DNA of 64,000 bases from Azonexus hydrophilus (GCF_001956855.1 NZ_MTHD01000002.1:124001-188000), one strand, 5' to 3'; shown: positions 26,589 to 36,963, numbered from the stretch's first letter. A program made the numbers and translations. The notes: generated by a model from the letters alone, not told the origin.

Positions 26589-27509
26589 TCAACTGGTTTC
26601 GAGGCGCTGGCCCAGCGCTTCGCACTGTTCGCGCAAATGTTCCCTGAGCAGTACCACGGTCGGCGATAGCTGGCGGCGGTCGGCGCAGATGAGGGCGAGC
26701 GGGACGGTTTCGCCTTGCCAGTCGGGGCAGAGGCGGATGAGACGGCGGCTGGCGATGTCTTCGGCGATGTCGAGGCCGGATTTGTAGGCGATGCCGCGGC
26801 CGGCGACGGCCCAGCGGCGGACGGCGTCGCCATCGTCGCAGGCGCGGTCGCCGCTGACTTCGATGCGGATTTCCTTGCCGGCGCGGGTGAAGCGCCAGTG
26901 GTCGTGCAGTTCGTCGCCAACCTTGAAACGCAGGCAGTTGTGCCGGGTGAGCTCTTCGGGCGAGCCCGGGGTGCCGTGGCGTGCGAGGTAGGCGGGGGCG
27001 GCGCAGAGGATGCGCTGGTTGGCGGCGTGCAGTGGCAGGGCGACGAGGCCGGAGTCGGGCTGGCTGCCGTAGCGGATGGCGAGGTCGACGGGCTGGCGGT
27101 AAACGTCGGCGGCGCGGTCGCTGAATTGCAGGCGGAAGCTGACGTCGGGCCAGCGCGCCTGGAAGGCGTCGAGCCAGCCGAGGATGTGGTTGCGGCCGAG
27201 GTCGGAGGGCAGGGAGATTTGCAGGTGGTCGCGGATGACCTGGCGGCCGGTGGCGATTTCTTCGGTGGCGTCGCGCAGGCCGTCGAGCGCGAGGCGGGCG
27301 GCGGGCAGCAGGCGTTCGCCTTCGCGGGACAGGCGCAGGCTGCGGGTTGAGCGCAGCATCAGCGGCACGCCGAGTTCGGCTTCGAGCCGCTTCAGGCCGG
27401 CGCTGGCGAGTGCCGGCGAGAGGTCGAGCTGGCGGGCGGCGGCGGACAGGCTGCCGAGTTCGGCAGCGCGGACGAATAGCTGCAGGTCGTGGAGGTTTTT
27501 TATTCTCAC
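26589..27509 (-). CDS. LysR-family transcriptional regulator
   Basis: 306 aa, start GTG 27509. N-terminal winged helix (LHDLQLFVRAAELGSLSAAARQLDLSPA) and a two-lobed effector domain (from about residue 90; FSDRAADVYRQPVDLAIRYG in the cofactor region). Divergent from a zinc-type alcohol dehydrogenase gene, the classic arrangement for a regulator of its neighbour. A longer upstream ORF frame exists but runs into the divergent gene and is not real. Confidence 0.9.
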   Translation of the reverse strand: MRIKNLHDLQLFVRAAELGSLSAAARQLDLSPALASAGLKRLEAELGVPLMLRSTRSLRLSREGERLLPAARLALDGLRDATEEIATGRQVIRDHLQISLPSDLGRNHILGWLDAFQARWPDVSFRLQFSDRAADVYRQPVDLAIRYGSQPDSGLVALPLHAANQRILCAAPAYLARHGTPGSPEELTRHNCLRFKVGDELHDHWRFTRAGKEIRIEVSGDRACDDGDAVRRWAVAGRGIAYKSGLDIAEDIASRRLIRLCPDWQGETVPLALICADRRQLSPTVVLLREHLREQCEALGQRLETS

Positions 27510-27605
27510 GATATTTTTGAAAGTGTTTCGTTGTTCGGCTAGTTTATTTCGGTTTTTGAGTAAACGATACTGCGGACGTCCTGAACCAATTGATGGAGTC
27601 GTCCG
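27510..27605. promoter_or_regulatory. Divergent LysR/ADH control region
   Basis: The 96-bp region is locally AT-rich. It contains an interrupted dyad GTTTA (27542-27546) N14 TAAAC (27561-27565) that may belong to a LysR operator. No textbook T-N11-A palindrome stands out. Confidence 0.3.
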
Positions 27606-28610
27606 ATGAAAGCCGTTGCCTACCGCCAGTGCCTGCCGATTGCCGATGTGCAGTCGCTGGTCGATATCGAGTTGCCGTCGCCGGGGATCGGCGAACATGA
27701 TTTGCTGGTGGCCGTGCGCGCGGTTTCGGTCAACCCGGTTGATACCAAGGTGCGCCGTGGTGTGGCGCCGGCCGATGGTGAATGGAAGGTGCTCGGCTGG
27801 GATGTGGCGGGCGAGGTGCTCGAGGTCGGCAGCGCCGTGCAGGGTTTTGCGCTGGGTGATCGCGTCTGGTACGCCGGCTCGATTGCGCGGCCGGGCGGCA
27901 ACAGCGAGTTGCATGCGGTCGACGCGAGAATTGTCGGAAAAATGCCGTCGACCGTAAATTTTGCGCAGGCCGCGGCCTTGCCGCTGACGGCGATCACCGC
28001 CTGGGAAATCCTGTTCGACCGCCTCGGCCTGCAGGCTGATTCGACCGGTACCTTGCTGGTGATTGGCGCGGCCGGGGGCGTCGGCTCCATCCTCGTGCAA
28101 CTGGCGCGACAACTGACCGGGCTGACCGTGGTCGGCACCGCGTCGCGGCCGGAAACGCATGCCTGGCTGGAGGAACTGGGGGCGCATTGCGTCATCGACC
28201 ACAGCCGGCCGTTGGCGGGCGAATTGCGCGCTGCCGGTTTTGCCGAGGCGGATTACGTGGTGAGCCTGAACCAGACCGACCGGCACTTTGCCGGGATCGT
28301 CGAGTTGATCGCACCTCAGGGCAAGTTTGCGCTGATCGACGATCCGGCCAGTCTGGATGTCGTGTCGCTGAAGCGCAAGAGCGTGTCGGTACATTGGGAG
28401 TTGATGTTCACGCGCTCGCTGTTCGGCACGCCGGACATGGCGAAGCAGGGCGAACTGTTGAATGCGGTGGCGCAACTGGTCGATACCGGGCGCGTGCGCA
28501 CGACGCTGGCCGAGCATTTCGGCCGCATCGACGCCGCCAACCTGCGACGCGCGCACGCTTTGCTTGAAAGCGGCCGGGCACGTGGCAAGATCGTGCTGGA
28601 AAACTTCTGA
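27606..28610 (+). CDS. Zinc-type alcohol dehydrogenase-like quinone oxidoreductase
   Basis: 334 aa medium-chain dehydrogenase/reductase. Catalytic N-domain (VRAVSVNPVDTKVRRG, VLGWDVAGEVLEVG), NADP-binding GAAGGVGSILVQLARQ near residue 155, and C-terminal ARGKIVLEN. The zinc ligands of true alcohol dehydrogenases are absent, which points to the quinone oxidoreductase branch, using NADPH to reduce enones or quinones. It is followed 55 bp later by the OYE-family gene; a functional link (enone reduction, electrophile detoxification) is plausible. Confidence 0.88.
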   Translation: MKAVAYRQCLPIADVQSLVDIELPSPGIGEHDLLVAVRAVSVNPVDTKVRRGVAPADGEWKVLGWDVAGEVLEVGSAVQGFALGDRVWYAGSIARPGGNSELHAVDARIVGKMPSTVNFAQAAALPLTAITAWEILFDRLGLQADSTGTLLVIGAAGGVGSILVQLARQLTGLTVVGTASRPETHAWLEELGAHCVIDHSRPLAGELRAAGFAEADYVVSLNQTDRHFAGIVELIAPQGKFALIDDPASLDVVSLKRKSVSVHWELMFTRSLFGTPDMAKQGELLNAVAQLVDTGRVRTTLAEHFGRIDAANLRRAHALLESGRARGKIVLENF

Positions 28611-28614
28611 TTCC

Positions 28615-28628
28615 TGCGGTCGACCGCA
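28615..28628. repeat. Intergenic palindromic copy of the iterated motif
   Basis: TGCGGTCGACCGCA, a perfect palindrome, in the 55-bp gap between the ADH-like and OYE-family genes. It is the only full palindrome seen outside coding sequence in the window. Confidence 0.6.
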
Positions 28629-28665
28629 GGATTTTGCCAATTTTCATCTGTGACCGGAGCATTTG

Positions 28666-29748
28666 ATGTCATCCCTGTTCTCCCCGCTGCAATTGCGCGA
28701 CCTTCAGCTACCCAACCGCATCGGCATGCCGCCGATGTGCCAGTATTCCGCCATCGACGGTCGGGTGACCGACTGGCATCTCCAGCATTACGGCAGTCGC
28801 GCCGTCGGCGGTGCAGGGCTGGTCATCGTCGAGGCGACGGCGGTGTTGCCGGAAGGGCGGATCAGCCACGGTGACCTCGGCTTGTGGGACGACACCCAGA
28901 TCGAGGGCCTGGCGCGCATCGTCCGGCTGATCGAGGCGCAGGGCGGGGTGCCGGCGATCCAGCTGGCGCATGCCGGCCGCAAGGCGAGTGTCGGGCGTGG
29001 CTGGGAGGCGCAAAAGACGCTGACTGCGGCAGAAGGTGGCTGGACCACCGTCGCGCCGTCAGCGATTGCCTTTGACGGTTACGCGCCACCGCAGGCGCTG
29101 GACGCGAACGGGATCGGCCAGGTGCTGCCAGCGTTCGTCGCCGCCGCCCGCCGGGCTTTGCAGGCCGGTTTCAAGGCGGTTGAAATCCACGCGGCGCATG
29201 GCTATCTACTGCATCAGTTCCTGTCGCCGCTGAGCAATTTGCGCACCGATGAATACGGCGGCAGTTTCGCCAACCGGATTCGCCTGCCGCGCGCGGTGAT
29301 CGCAGCGGTGCGTGAGGCATGGCCGCAACACCTGCCGCTGCTGGTTCGCCTGTCGGCGACCGATTGGGTCGATGGCGGCTGGGATGCGGAACAGACGATC
29401 GACCTGTGCCGCCTGCTCAAAACCGACGGCGTCGATCTGATCGATGTATCCACCGGCGGGCTGGTGCCGGGGGCGAAGATTCCGGCCGGGCCCGGTTTCC
29501 AGGTGCCGTTCGCGACACGTATCCGCACGGAAACCGGTTTGCCGGTGGCCGCTGTCGGCCTGATCACCGACGCGGCGCAGGCCGAGGCCATTGTCGCCGG
29601 CGGTGAAGCTGATCTGGTGCTGGTCGGCCGCGAAATCCTGCGCAATCCTCACTGGCCGCTGCAGGCGGCACAGGCATTGGGCGTCACCGCGGCATGGCCG
29701 GCGCAGTACCTGCGGGCGCTGCCACCCGGGACGCCGCTCCGCGCCTAG
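28666..29748 (+). CDS. Old-yellow-enzyme-family NADH:flavin oxidoreductase (YqjM/XenA type)
   Basis: 360 aa TIM-barrel FMN reductase. LRDLQLPNRIGMPPMCQYSA holds the cysteine typical of the thermophilic-like (YqjM) class; substrate histidines lie in HAAHGYLLHQFLSP and the flavin site in DLVLVGREILRNPHWPL. It reduces activated C=C bonds and nitro compounds with NAD(P)H. Start ATG 28666 has GGAG upstream. Its stop overlaps the convergent flavin reductase gene by 4 bp. Confidence 0.93.
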   Translation: MSSLFSPLQLRDLQLPNRIGMPPMCQYSAIDGRVTDWHLQHYGSRAVGGAGLVIVEATAVLPEGRISHGDLGLWDDTQIEGLARIVRLIEAQGGVPAIQLAHAGRKASVGRGWEAQKTLTAAEGGWTTVAPSAIAFDGYAPPQALDANGIGQVLPAFVAAARRALQAGFKAVEIHAAHGYLLHQFLSPLSNLRTDEYGGSFANRIRLPRAVIAAVREAWPQHLPLLVRLSATDWVDGGWDAEQTIDLCRLLKTDGVDLIDVSTGGLVPGAKIPAGPGFQVPFATRIRTETGLPVAAVGLITDAAQAEAIVAGGEADLVLVGREILRNPHWPLQAAQALGVTAAWPAQYLRALPPGTPLRA

Positions 29749-31079
29749 CGGAACTCGAAGGCTTCCTGGTGGAAACTCTCTTGCGGCAGGCCGACGGTGC
29801 GGAACTGGCGGGCAAGCATTTCGCCCCAGTTGCGCGGGCCGCAGAACCAGACGCTGGTCCCGCCCTGTTGGCAGGCGGTGATGTCGGCGGCGGCGAACGG
29901 GCCGTCGCGGTCGCTCAGGCGGCGGTGCAGGCGGACGCCGGTGCGTTGGCACAAGGCGTCTAGCTGCTCGGGAAAATCACCGGTGCCGGTGGTTGAGTAG
30001 AACAGGTCGACGTCGGCACGGGCGCCGAAGCTGGCCAGGTGCTGCAGGCGGGCGAGGAAGGGCGTGATGCCGACACCGCCGGCGACCCAGATCTGGTGCC
30101 CGTTGCTGCGGTCGACCGCCGGATTTCCGGAAAAATCGAAGTGACCGTAGGGGCCTTCCAGCGTGATCCGCTGGCCGGTAACCAGCAGCGCCGGCAACTG
30201 CTGCGTCAGGTGGCCGAGCGCCTTGATGTCCAGCGTCAATGTCCCGTCCTGGCTGTCCCAGGCAGAGGCAATGGTGAAGGGGTGGGCGCCTTCGCGGGCG
30301 ACGGCAAAATCGGCCAGCAGGAACTGGCCGGCGCGGTGGCCGGGCCAGCTGTTGTCCGGGCGACAGACGATTTCGAGTGTCTGCCCGTCGGCCTGATGGA
30401 TCGCTTCGATGGTTGCACCGTGCTGGCGTTTGCGACCGATACGGTTGCTCAGCGACAGCAGTGCCGGTACGACACCGGCGGCGGCCACGGCAACGGTCAG
30501 CCAGGCCAGCGGGGTTTGCCAGAAGGCGCCCGGCAGCAGCATCAGCCCATGGAAGACGCCAGCCAGGAAGATCAGGCCGAAGGCCTTGTGCACCAGCCGG
30601 AAATAACGGTAGGGAATGCGCCGGATCAGCGCCACGACAACCAGCGCCAGCAGGATGTAACCGGCCCATTCGCCGACATCCTTGGCCAGATCGACCCACG
30701 GTTCGGCGACGCGCGGCCCGCGCGGACGATTGGGCCCGGCAATCCAGCCCGCCTGGGCGAGGTTCTTGGGCAGCCATTCCAGCATCCAGTGGGCAAAAAC
30801 CAGAATGCCGGCGCCGATGCCGATGTTCTTGTGCAGCCGGTAGAGCCTGTCCAGCCCGCCGAAACGGTTTTCCAGCCAGGGCGCCCGGGTGGCGAGCAGC
30901 ATGCCGGCGCTCATCCACCACAGTGCGACAATGCCGGACAGCAGGATCAGGTTGCGACGCCAGAACCAGGGACCGTTTTGTTCGCCGGCCATGAGATCCG
31001 GCAGGATGAAGGCGGCCCACAGGCCGATGGGGATCAGTGCGAGTAAATAGAGCGGGCGTTTCATGATGACGATTGCCAT
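29745..31079 (-). CDS. Membrane ferric-reductase-like flavoprotein
   Basis: About 444 aa. N-terminal ferric-reductase-like membrane domain with about six helices and haem-ligand-like histidines (RLHKNIGIG, FAHWMLEW, FRLVHKAFG, GVFHGLM), then an FAD-binding FR-type domain (HPFTIASAW) and an NAD(P)-binding domain (VAGGVGITPFLARLQ, ending FHQEAFEFR). It moves electrons from NAD(P)H across or along the membrane to an unknown acceptor such as Fe(III). Start ATG 31079 (MAIVIMKRP) or 31064 (MKRPLY); neither has a good ribosome-binding site. Confidence 0.87.
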   Translation of the reverse strand: MAIVIMKRPLYLLALIPIGLWAAFILPDLMAGEQNGPWFWRRNLILLSGIVALWWMSAGMLLATRAPWLENRFGGLDRLYRLHKNIGIGAGILVFAHWMLEWLPKNLAQAGWIAGPNRPRGPRVAEPWVDLAKDVGEWAGYILLALVVVALIRRIPYRYFRLVHKAFGLIFLAGVFHGLMLLPGAFWQTPLAWLTVAVAAAGVVPALLSLSNRIGRKRQHGATIEAIHQADGQTLEIVCRPDNSWPGHRAGQFLLADFAVAREGAHPFTIASAWDSQDGTLTLDIKALGHLTQQLPALLVTGQRITLEGPYGHFDFSGNPAVDRSNGHQIWVAGGVGITPFLARLQHLASFGARADVDLFYSTTGTGDFPEQLDALCQRTGVRLHRRLSDRDGPFAAADITACQQGGTSVWFCGPRNWGEMLARQFRTVGLPQESFHQEAFEFR

Positions 31080-31167
31080 GTCGTTTGATGACAATAGTCT
31101 ACGCCTTGCGTTGTCTGGTGGAGGTTTCAGGATGTAAGCAAATGAAAATCGCCGCTCGACAAGGCTG

Positions 31168-31236
31168 CCATTGCGAGCGTAGCCAGGCAATCCAGAAAGT
31201 GCCTGGATTGCCACGGGGCTTTGCTCCTCGCGATGA
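31168..31236. repeat. REP-like palindromic repeat (copy A), upstream of the autotransporter
   Basis: CCATTGCGAGCGTAGCCAGG and a following CAATCCAG form one arm. GCCTGGATTGCC and the GGCTTTGCTCCTCGCGATG end form the other, giving a long imperfect hairpin. Repeats of this ATTGCGAGCG / CAATCC type are scattered between genes in many proteobacteria. Confidence 0.75.
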
Positions 31237-31327
31237 AGTGCCACAGCGCCCGCTCGGTGGGCGTGCTGTAACGACCATGTAATAGCGCCCTCATAGACTC
31301 ATGGCATTTTTCCCCTGGGGTCTTCCG

Positions 31328-34300
31328 ATGAATCCTGCATTTCGGCGCTTGCCGCTGGCACTGGCTGTACAAACCTTGTTTCTTTCGCAGGCGTATGCGG
31401 CGAGTTTTACCGTTGCCGGTGGCGAGACCAATACCACTGCCCAGAGCGTTGCCAGTGGAGAAACCGGGGTGGTGGCGGCGAGCGGGGCGCTGACGACTTC
31501 CGGCAGTACGGTAGCGGTGACGGTCGGGGCCGGCACCACGTCAATCACCAACAGTGGCACCATCAGCCAGACAGGCACCGGACGAACGATTGACGCCAAT
31601 GCCGGAACGCCGGTGCTGAGCATCACCAACAATCTCGGTGGCCTGATCACCGCCAGCGGTGGTGTCGTGATCCGCCTGAATCGCGCCGCAGGCAGTTATC
31701 TGATCGACAACCAGGGAACGATTTCGCAGACTGGTCCGGCGATCAACGGCGAACGGGCGATCAAGGCGGATGCCAACTACAGCTCGACCAACAACCGGAT
31801 CATCAACGGTTCGGTGAGCAACAGCGCGGCGGTGATCAGCTCGACCGGGAACGATGCGCTGCGCCTCGGCAGCAACTTCACGCTGACCAATTACGGCGCC
31901 ATCCATTCGACCGGTGCGGTCAACACCAGTTGTCCGGGGTATATCGGTGCCGGCTGCGTCAATGATTACTCGGCGGCGGATGGTGTGGCGATCGAGAATG
32001 GCCGTTCGAACGTGGCCATCCTGAACTACGGCACGATCACCGGGCCGCGGCACGGCGTTGACGGCGGCGATCCGGTTGCCGCCATCGCCGATGCCGATCT
32101 GGTCGGCATCGACCGCCTGGTCGTCACTTCGACCGGGCCGAACGGTGTCACCTTCGACAAGGTGGTTGGTGGTGTGACGACGGCCGGGGTCAAGATCGAC
32201 GACTCGGTGGTGATCAATTACGCCAGCGGCGTCATTACCGGCAACAACGGTTCGGGCGTCGGTCTGGACGGTCACGGCGTGGTCATCAACTACGGGACGA
32301 TCACCGGGAATTACGCCGGTGCGGGCAATGTCTATGACCACGAGGGCCTCGGCCAGACCACCAGCAACGGTGACGGCGACGGCGTCGATATCGATGGTGT
32401 GGCCTATGTCGAGAACTGGGGCAGCATTCGCGGGACCGGCGCCGGTGGCCTCGATTCAGGCGGCAACGCCAATGGCGCCGACGGCATCGCAGCGGGTGGC
32501 GGAACCATCGTCAACCATTCCGGCGCGACGATCTACGGGCAGTCGAAGGGGATATTGATCGATGACGGTGCCGCTGGTACCGCCGTTGCCGCGGGGCGTG
32601 GCACGGCGACGGTTGACCCGGCAAGTGTGCGGATCTTCAACGAAGGCAGCATCGTCGGCGAAAAGAAGACGGCGATTGGCCTGGTCGGCACTTTCGATGA
32701 CGTGTTGATCAATTATGCCAGCGGCACGATCACCGGCGGTGTCGACTCGACCCTGGTCGATGAAGCCGCCGGTACGACTGCCGGTGCGGCGGTGCAGATG
32801 GGCGCAGGCGCCGATACGCTGACCAACTACGGCCGGATCGAAGGCAGGAACGGCATGGCCATCGACATGGGCGCCGGCGATGACGTCCTGAAGCTGTTCA
32901 ACGGTGGCGGGACGGGCGTCGTTGTCGGCAGCATTGCCGGTGGTGCCGGTGTCGATACGCTGGAAACTGGCGGTGTCCAGCGCTTTGCCAGCGGTACATT
33001 GAGCGGCTTCGAGCGCTTTGTCGTACGCGACGGCAGCACCGTTTTCGACTACGGCCTGGGCAGCATCACTTCCCTGCAGGTCGATGCCGGCGCCAGCCTG
33101 CAGATGAACGGCGGCTTTTCGACCAGTGCTGACGTGGGTATTGACGGCACTTTCCGGCGCGCCAGCGACAATTCGGCGCGCAATACTGCGGTTGGCGGTG
33201 ACCTCGTTTTCGGCTCGGCGTCGCTGGTCGAGATGGGGGTGGGCCAGGGCAACAGCAGTGATCGCTTCACCGTTGGCGGCACGACGACATTGACCGCCGG
33301 TTCGACGATCAAACCGGTTTCGCTTGCCTACGTGGCAAACGGCGCCCAGTACACGCTGATCCAGGGGGGCGTTTCCAGCGTCTCCACGCTGGCGGCGGAT
33401 GCTGATTCGGCAACGGTCAGTTATGCGCTGAGCAACGTTGGCGCCGACCTGGTGCTGACGGCAACCCGCACGGCGAGCATGGCCAGCCTGGCCGATGATG
33501 AGACCCGGGGGCTGGCTGGCGTGCTGGACGCACTTGGCCAGGGTGGCAGCTCAGGTGCCAACGAGTTGCTGGGGGCGCTGGACAACCAGCGTTCGCCGGC
33601 GGCCTTCAGGCAGGCGCTCGGGCAGGTCATGCCGGTTCGTTCCGGCGCCGGATTTCAGGCGACGCAATTGTCGTCAGGGATGTTGATGTCGGCGTTCGGT
33701 AATCGTAGTGCTACTGGCTCGAGTCGCGGCATCGCATCCGGCGATGCCGTCAGCGGCCGTTTCTGGATGGAGGCACTGGGTGCCCGTGGCCGGCAGGAAT
33801 CCCGGGCCGATGTCGGTGGTTATCGCTCCGGTGCCGGCGGCCTTGCCTTCGGTTTCGAAACGGATCGCTCTGCAGGTGAGGTGCTGGGCGTATCGGGCGG
33901 CTATACCCGTGCTTATGCCGATGGTACCGATACCGCCAGCGGCGATGACCTGAACGTCGATGGCTACCATCTTGGCGGATATTTCAGCCGGGCGGGCGAT
34001 GACTTGACGCTCGATGCGTCGCTGGTTGCAGGCTACAACAAGTATGAAACCCGGCGCCGGGTCAGCTTTACCGGCTTCTCCGCCGATCTGCGCGGCGACT
34101 ATCATGGTCTCGGTATCAGTGGTCGGGTCGAAGCCGGCTTCCCGTTTGCCATCTCCGCCGTCTGGTCCGGTCGCTGGCTCGTTGGTGCCCGCGCCGCTTA
34201 CCTCGATACTTCCGGCTATACCGAAAAAGGCAATGCTGCGGCCGCCCTGCGCATCAAGGACAGCAGCGCCACATCCCTGCAGTCGGTGCTCGGGGTTGAG

Positions 34301-34576
34301 TTGAGCCAGCAACTCTCGTCGTCCAGCCAGTTGAATCTGCGCGCCCGTTACCTCCACGAGTTCGCCAACTCGCCCGAGATCCGCGCGAGCCTGAATAGCG
34401 GTGGGTCGGCATTCACGATCGATGAGGTCAAGCAGGAGCGGGACGCCCTGCAACTTGGGCTTGGTTACCGCAAGATCGTCGGCGAGGGCGTGACGATTGC
34501 CGTCAATTACGACGGCGAATTCAAGTCGAAGTACCAACTGCACCAACTGACGGCGCGCGCACTCTGGCATTTCTGA
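31328..34576 (+). CDS. Autotransporter (type Va secretion) adhesin-like protein
   Basis: About 1082 aa. Signal peptide (residues about 1-25), then a long Gly/Asn/Thr-rich passenger predicted to form a beta helix, with recurring NYGTITG / NYASGTITG turns (for example near residues 230, 300, 325 and 460). A C-terminal 12-strand beta-barrel autotransporter domain runs from about residue 800 and ends in the terminal aromatic residue (ALWHF). It should expose or release the passenger at the cell surface, for adhesion or aggregation. Start 31328 gives a normal signal peptide; ATG 31301 would add nine residues. It is flanked on both sides by REP-like repeats. Confidence 0.92.
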   Translation: MNPAFRRLPLALAVQTLFLSQAYAASFTVAGGETNTTAQSVASGETGVVAASGALTTSGSTVAVTVGAGTTSITNSGTISQTGTGRTIDANAGTPVLSITNNLGGLITASGGVVIRLNRAAGSYLIDNQGTISQTGPAINGERAIKADANYSSTNNRIINGSVSNSAAVISSTGNDALRLGSNFTLTNYGAIHSTGAVNTSCPGYIGAGCVNDYSAADGVAIENGRSNVAILNYGTITGPRHGVDGGDPVAAIADADLVGIDRLVVTSTGPNGVTFDKVVGGVTTAGVKIDDSVVINYASGVITGNNGSGVGLDGHGVVINYGTITGNYAGAGNVYDHEGLGQTTSNGDGDGVDIDGVAYVENWGSIRGTGAGGLDSGGNANGADGIAAGGGTIVNHSGATIYGQSKGILIDDGAAGTAVAAGRGTATVDPASVRIFNEGSIVGEKKTAIGLVGTFDDVLINYASGTITGGVDSTLVDEAAGTTAGAAVQMGAGADTLTNYGRIEGRNGMAIDMGAGDDVLKLFNGGGTGVVVGSIAGGAGVDTLETGGVQRFASGTLSGFERFVVRDGSTVFDYGLGSITSLQVDAGASLQMNGGFSTSADVGIDGTFRRASDNSARNTAVGGDLVFGSASLVEMGVGQGNSSDRFTVGGTTTLTAGSTIKPVSLAYVANGAQYTLIQGGVSSVSTLAADADSATVSYALSNVGADLVLTATRTASMASLADDETRGLAGVLDALGQGGSSGANELLGALDNQRSPAAFRQALGQVMPVRSGAGFQATQLSSGMLMSAFGNRSATGSSRGIASGDAVSGRFWMEALGARGRQESRADVGGYRSGAGGLAFGFETDRSAGEVLGVSGGYTRAYADGTDTASGDDLNVDGYHLGGYFSRAGDDLTLDASLVAGYNKYETRRRVSFTGFSADLRGDYHGLGISGRVEAGFPFAISAVWSGRWLVGARAAYLDTSGYTEKGNAAAALRIKDSSATSLQSVLGVELSQQLSSSSQLNLRARYLHEFANSPEIRASLNSGGSAFTIDEVKQERDALQLGLGYRKIVGEGVTIAVNYDGEFKSKYQLHQLTARALWHF

Positions 34577-34588
34577 GCGAGGTTGGCA

Positions 34589-34649
34589 GTCATCGCGAGG
34601 GCAAAGCTCCGCGGCGATCCATGGATTGCCGCGCTGCGCTCGCAATGAC
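34589..34649. repeat. REP-like palindromic repeat (copy B), downstream of the autotransporter
   Basis: GTCATCGCGAGGGCAAAGCT on one arm and ATTGCCGCGCTGCGCTCGCA ending in ATGAC on the other. It is the inverted counterpart of copy A and lies 12 bp after the autotransporter stop. Confidence 0.75.
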
Positions 34650-34656
34650 GGTGAGG

Positions 34657-36963
34657 TCAGCGTTTCAGCTTGGCGAAGGCGCTGGCCATGGCGCTGCCGG
34701 CGGGAGCCGGGGCGTTGTGCCGAGCCTGGTTTTTCGACAGCGGCGCACCGCGTTGGGCGCCGGCGTCGTGCTTCTTCGGCTCGTCGCTCATGCGCATGGT
34801 CAGCGCGATGCGCTGGCGGGCGAGGTCGACTTCCAGCACTTTCACTTTCACCACCTGGCCGGCCTTGACGATGCTGTGCGGGTCCTTGACGAAGGTGTTG
34901 GACAGCGCGGAAACGTGAACCAGGCCGTCCTGATGCACGCCGATGTCGACGAAGGCGCCGAAGGCGGCGACGTTGGTCACCACCCCTTCGAGGATCATGC
35001 CCGGACGCAGGTCCTTCACTTCCTCGACGCCGTCGGCGAAGGTGGCGGTCTTGAACTCGGGGCGCGGGTCGCGGCCGGGTTTTTCCAGTTCTTTGAAGAT
35101 GTCCTGCACGGTCGGCAGGCCGAAGCGTTCGTCGGTGTATTTGGCCGGGTTCAAACCCTTGAGCGCCTGGCTGTTACCGAGGATGTCCTTCATCGATTTC
35201 TTCAGATCGACAATGATCTTTTCGACGACCGGATAGGCTTCCGGGTGCACCGATGAGGCGTCGAGCGGGTTGTCGCCGTTGGGCACGCGCAGGAAGCCGG
35301 CAGCCTGTTCGAAGGTCTTGTCACCGAGGCGCGGCACCTTCTTCAGGTCGTCGCGCGACTTGAAGGCGCCGTGGGCGTCGCGGTAGCTGACGATGTTCGC
35401 GGCCAGGTTGCCGTTGAGGCCGGAGATGCGGGTCAGCAATGGCACCGAGGCGGTGTTCACGTCGACGCCGACGGCATTGACGCAATCCTCGACAACGGCA
35501 TCCAGGTTCTTCGCCAGCTTGGATTGGGAAACGTCGTGCTGGTACTGGCCGACGCCGATCGATTTTGGTTCGATCTTTACCAGTTCGGCGAGCGGGTCCT
35601 GCAGCCGGCGGGCAATCGACACGGCGCCGCGGATCGAGACGTCGAGGTCGGGGAATTCCTTGGCCGCCAGTTCCGAAGCGGAGTACACCGAGGCGCCGGC
35701 TTCCGAGACGACGATTTTCTGCAGCCGGGCTTCCGGGTACTTCTTCATGACGTCCTGCACCAGCTTGTCGGTTTCGCGGCTGGCAGTGCCGTTGCCGATG
35801 GCGACCAGGGTGACGCCGTGCGTCGAGGCCAGGCGGGCAATGGTCGAGATCGAGCCGCCCCAGTCGTTGCGCGGTTCGTGCGGGTAGATGGTGGCGGTGT
35901 CGAGCAGCTTGCCGGTGGCGTCGACGACGGCGATCTTGCAGCCGGTGCGGATGCCCGGGTCGACGCCCATGGTCACGTGCTGGCCGGCCGGTGCGGCGAG
36001 CAGCAGGTCCTTGAGGTTCTTGCCGAAGATGCGGATGGCTTCTTCCTCGGCGCGCTCGCGCAGTTCATTGACCAGTTCGAGTTCGAGGTGGGTATAGACC
36101 TTGACCTTCCAGGTCCAGCGCACGGTGTCCTGCAGCCATTTGTCGGCCGGGCGGTTCTGCGCCTTGATGCCGAAGCGGGCGGCGATGCGTTGCTCGCACG
36201 GGCTCGGTCCGGGCTTGACGGCGTCCTCGTTGAGCTCGGAGTCGAGCACCAGGCTGACGTTGAGGAAACCTTCGTTACGCCCGCGCAGTAAGGCCAGCGC
36301 GCGGTGCGATGGCATGTCGACAATCGATTCGGCGAAGTCGAACCAGTCGCGGAACTTGGCGCCTTCCAATTCTTTGCCTTCAATGACGGTCGACCGCAAT
36401 AAACCGTGTTCCTTCAGGTAGTCGCGCAGCGTCTGCAGCAGTTGCGCATCTTCGGCGAACTTTTCCATCAGGATCTGGCGGGCGCCGTCGAGCACGGCCT
36501 TGGCGTCGGCGAAGCCGGCGTCGGCGTTGAGGTATTTTTCGGCTTCGTCGTCCGGCGTCAGTTCCGGGTTGTCGAGCAGCGCCAGCGCCAGCGGCTCGAT
36601 GCCGGCCTCGCGGGCGATCTGGGCCTTGGTCCGGCGTTTCTGCTTGTACGGCAGGTAAAGGTCTTCGAGACGCTGCTTGGTTTCGGCATCTTCGATCACC
36701 GCCCGCAGTTCCGGCGTCAGCTTGCCTTGTTCCTCGATGCTGGCGAGAACGGCGCCGCGGCGGTCTTCGAGTTCTCGCAGGTAGCCGAGACGCTCTTCCA
36801 GGTTGCGCAGCTGCGTGTCGTCGAGTTCGCCGGTGACTTCCTTGCGGTAACGGGCGATGAAGGGCACGGTGGCGCCTTCGTCGAGGAGCTGGACGGCAGC
36901 CTTGACCTGGGCGGGACGGACGTTGAGTTCGACGGCGATGCGGTGTTCGATGGGTGCGAGCAT
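34657..36963 (-). CDS. tex: Tex, transcription accessory RNA-binding protein
   Basis: 768 aa, full-length Tex: N-terminal helical domain, YqgF/RNase-H-like domain ([17 protein letters not shown] near residue 330), helix-hairpin-helix domain ([20 protein letters not shown]), and an S1 RNA-binding domain (about 650-720, [20 protein letters not shown]) with a basic Ala/Lys tail. It binds RNA and influences transcription and stress responses in many bacteria. It ends 7 bp from REP copy B. Start 36963 is the family N-terminus ([10 protein letters not shown]). Confidence 0.96.
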   Translation of the reverse strand: MLAPIEHRIAVELNVRPAQVKAAVQLLDEGATVPFIARYRKEVTGELDDTQLRNLEERLGYLRELEDRRGAVLASIEEQGKLTPELRAVIEDAETKQRLEDLYLPYKQKRRTKAQIAREAGIEPLALALLDNPELTPDDEAEKYLNADAGFADAKAVLDGARQILMEKFAEDAQLLQTLRDYLKEHGLLRSTVIEGKELEGAKFRDWFDFAESIVDMPSHRALALLRGRNEGFLNVSLVLDSELNEDAVKPGPSPCEQRIAARFGIKAQNRPADKWLQDTVRWTWKVKVYTHLELELVNELRERAEEEAIRIFGKNLKDLLLAAPAGQHVTMGVDPGIRTGCKIAVVDATGKLLDTATIYPHEPRNDWGGSISTIARLASTHGVTLVAIGNGTASRETDKLVQDVMKKYPEARLQKIVVSEAGASVYSASELAAKEFPDLDVSIRGAVSIARRLQDPLAELVKIEPKSIGVGQYQHDVSQSKLAKNLDAVVEDCVNAVGVDVNTASVPLLTRISGLNGNLAANIVSYRDAHGAFKSRDDLKKVPRLGDKTFEQAAGFLRVPNGDNPLDASSVHPEAYPVVEKIIVDLKKSMKDILGNSQALKGLNPAKYTDERFGLPTVQDIFKELEKPGRDPRPEFKTATFADGVEEVKDLRPGMILEGVVTNVAAFGAFVDIGVHQDGLVHVSALSNTFVKDPHSIVKAGQVVKVKVLEVDLARQRIALTMRMSDEPKKHDAGAQRGAPLSKNQARHNAPAPAGSAMASAFAKLKR

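Noticed and set aside
27510-28640. Extended reading of the LysR gene upstream into the divergent ADH gene
   Set aside because: The LysR family begins at the GTG at 27509. The extension is antisense to the ADH-like coding sequence.
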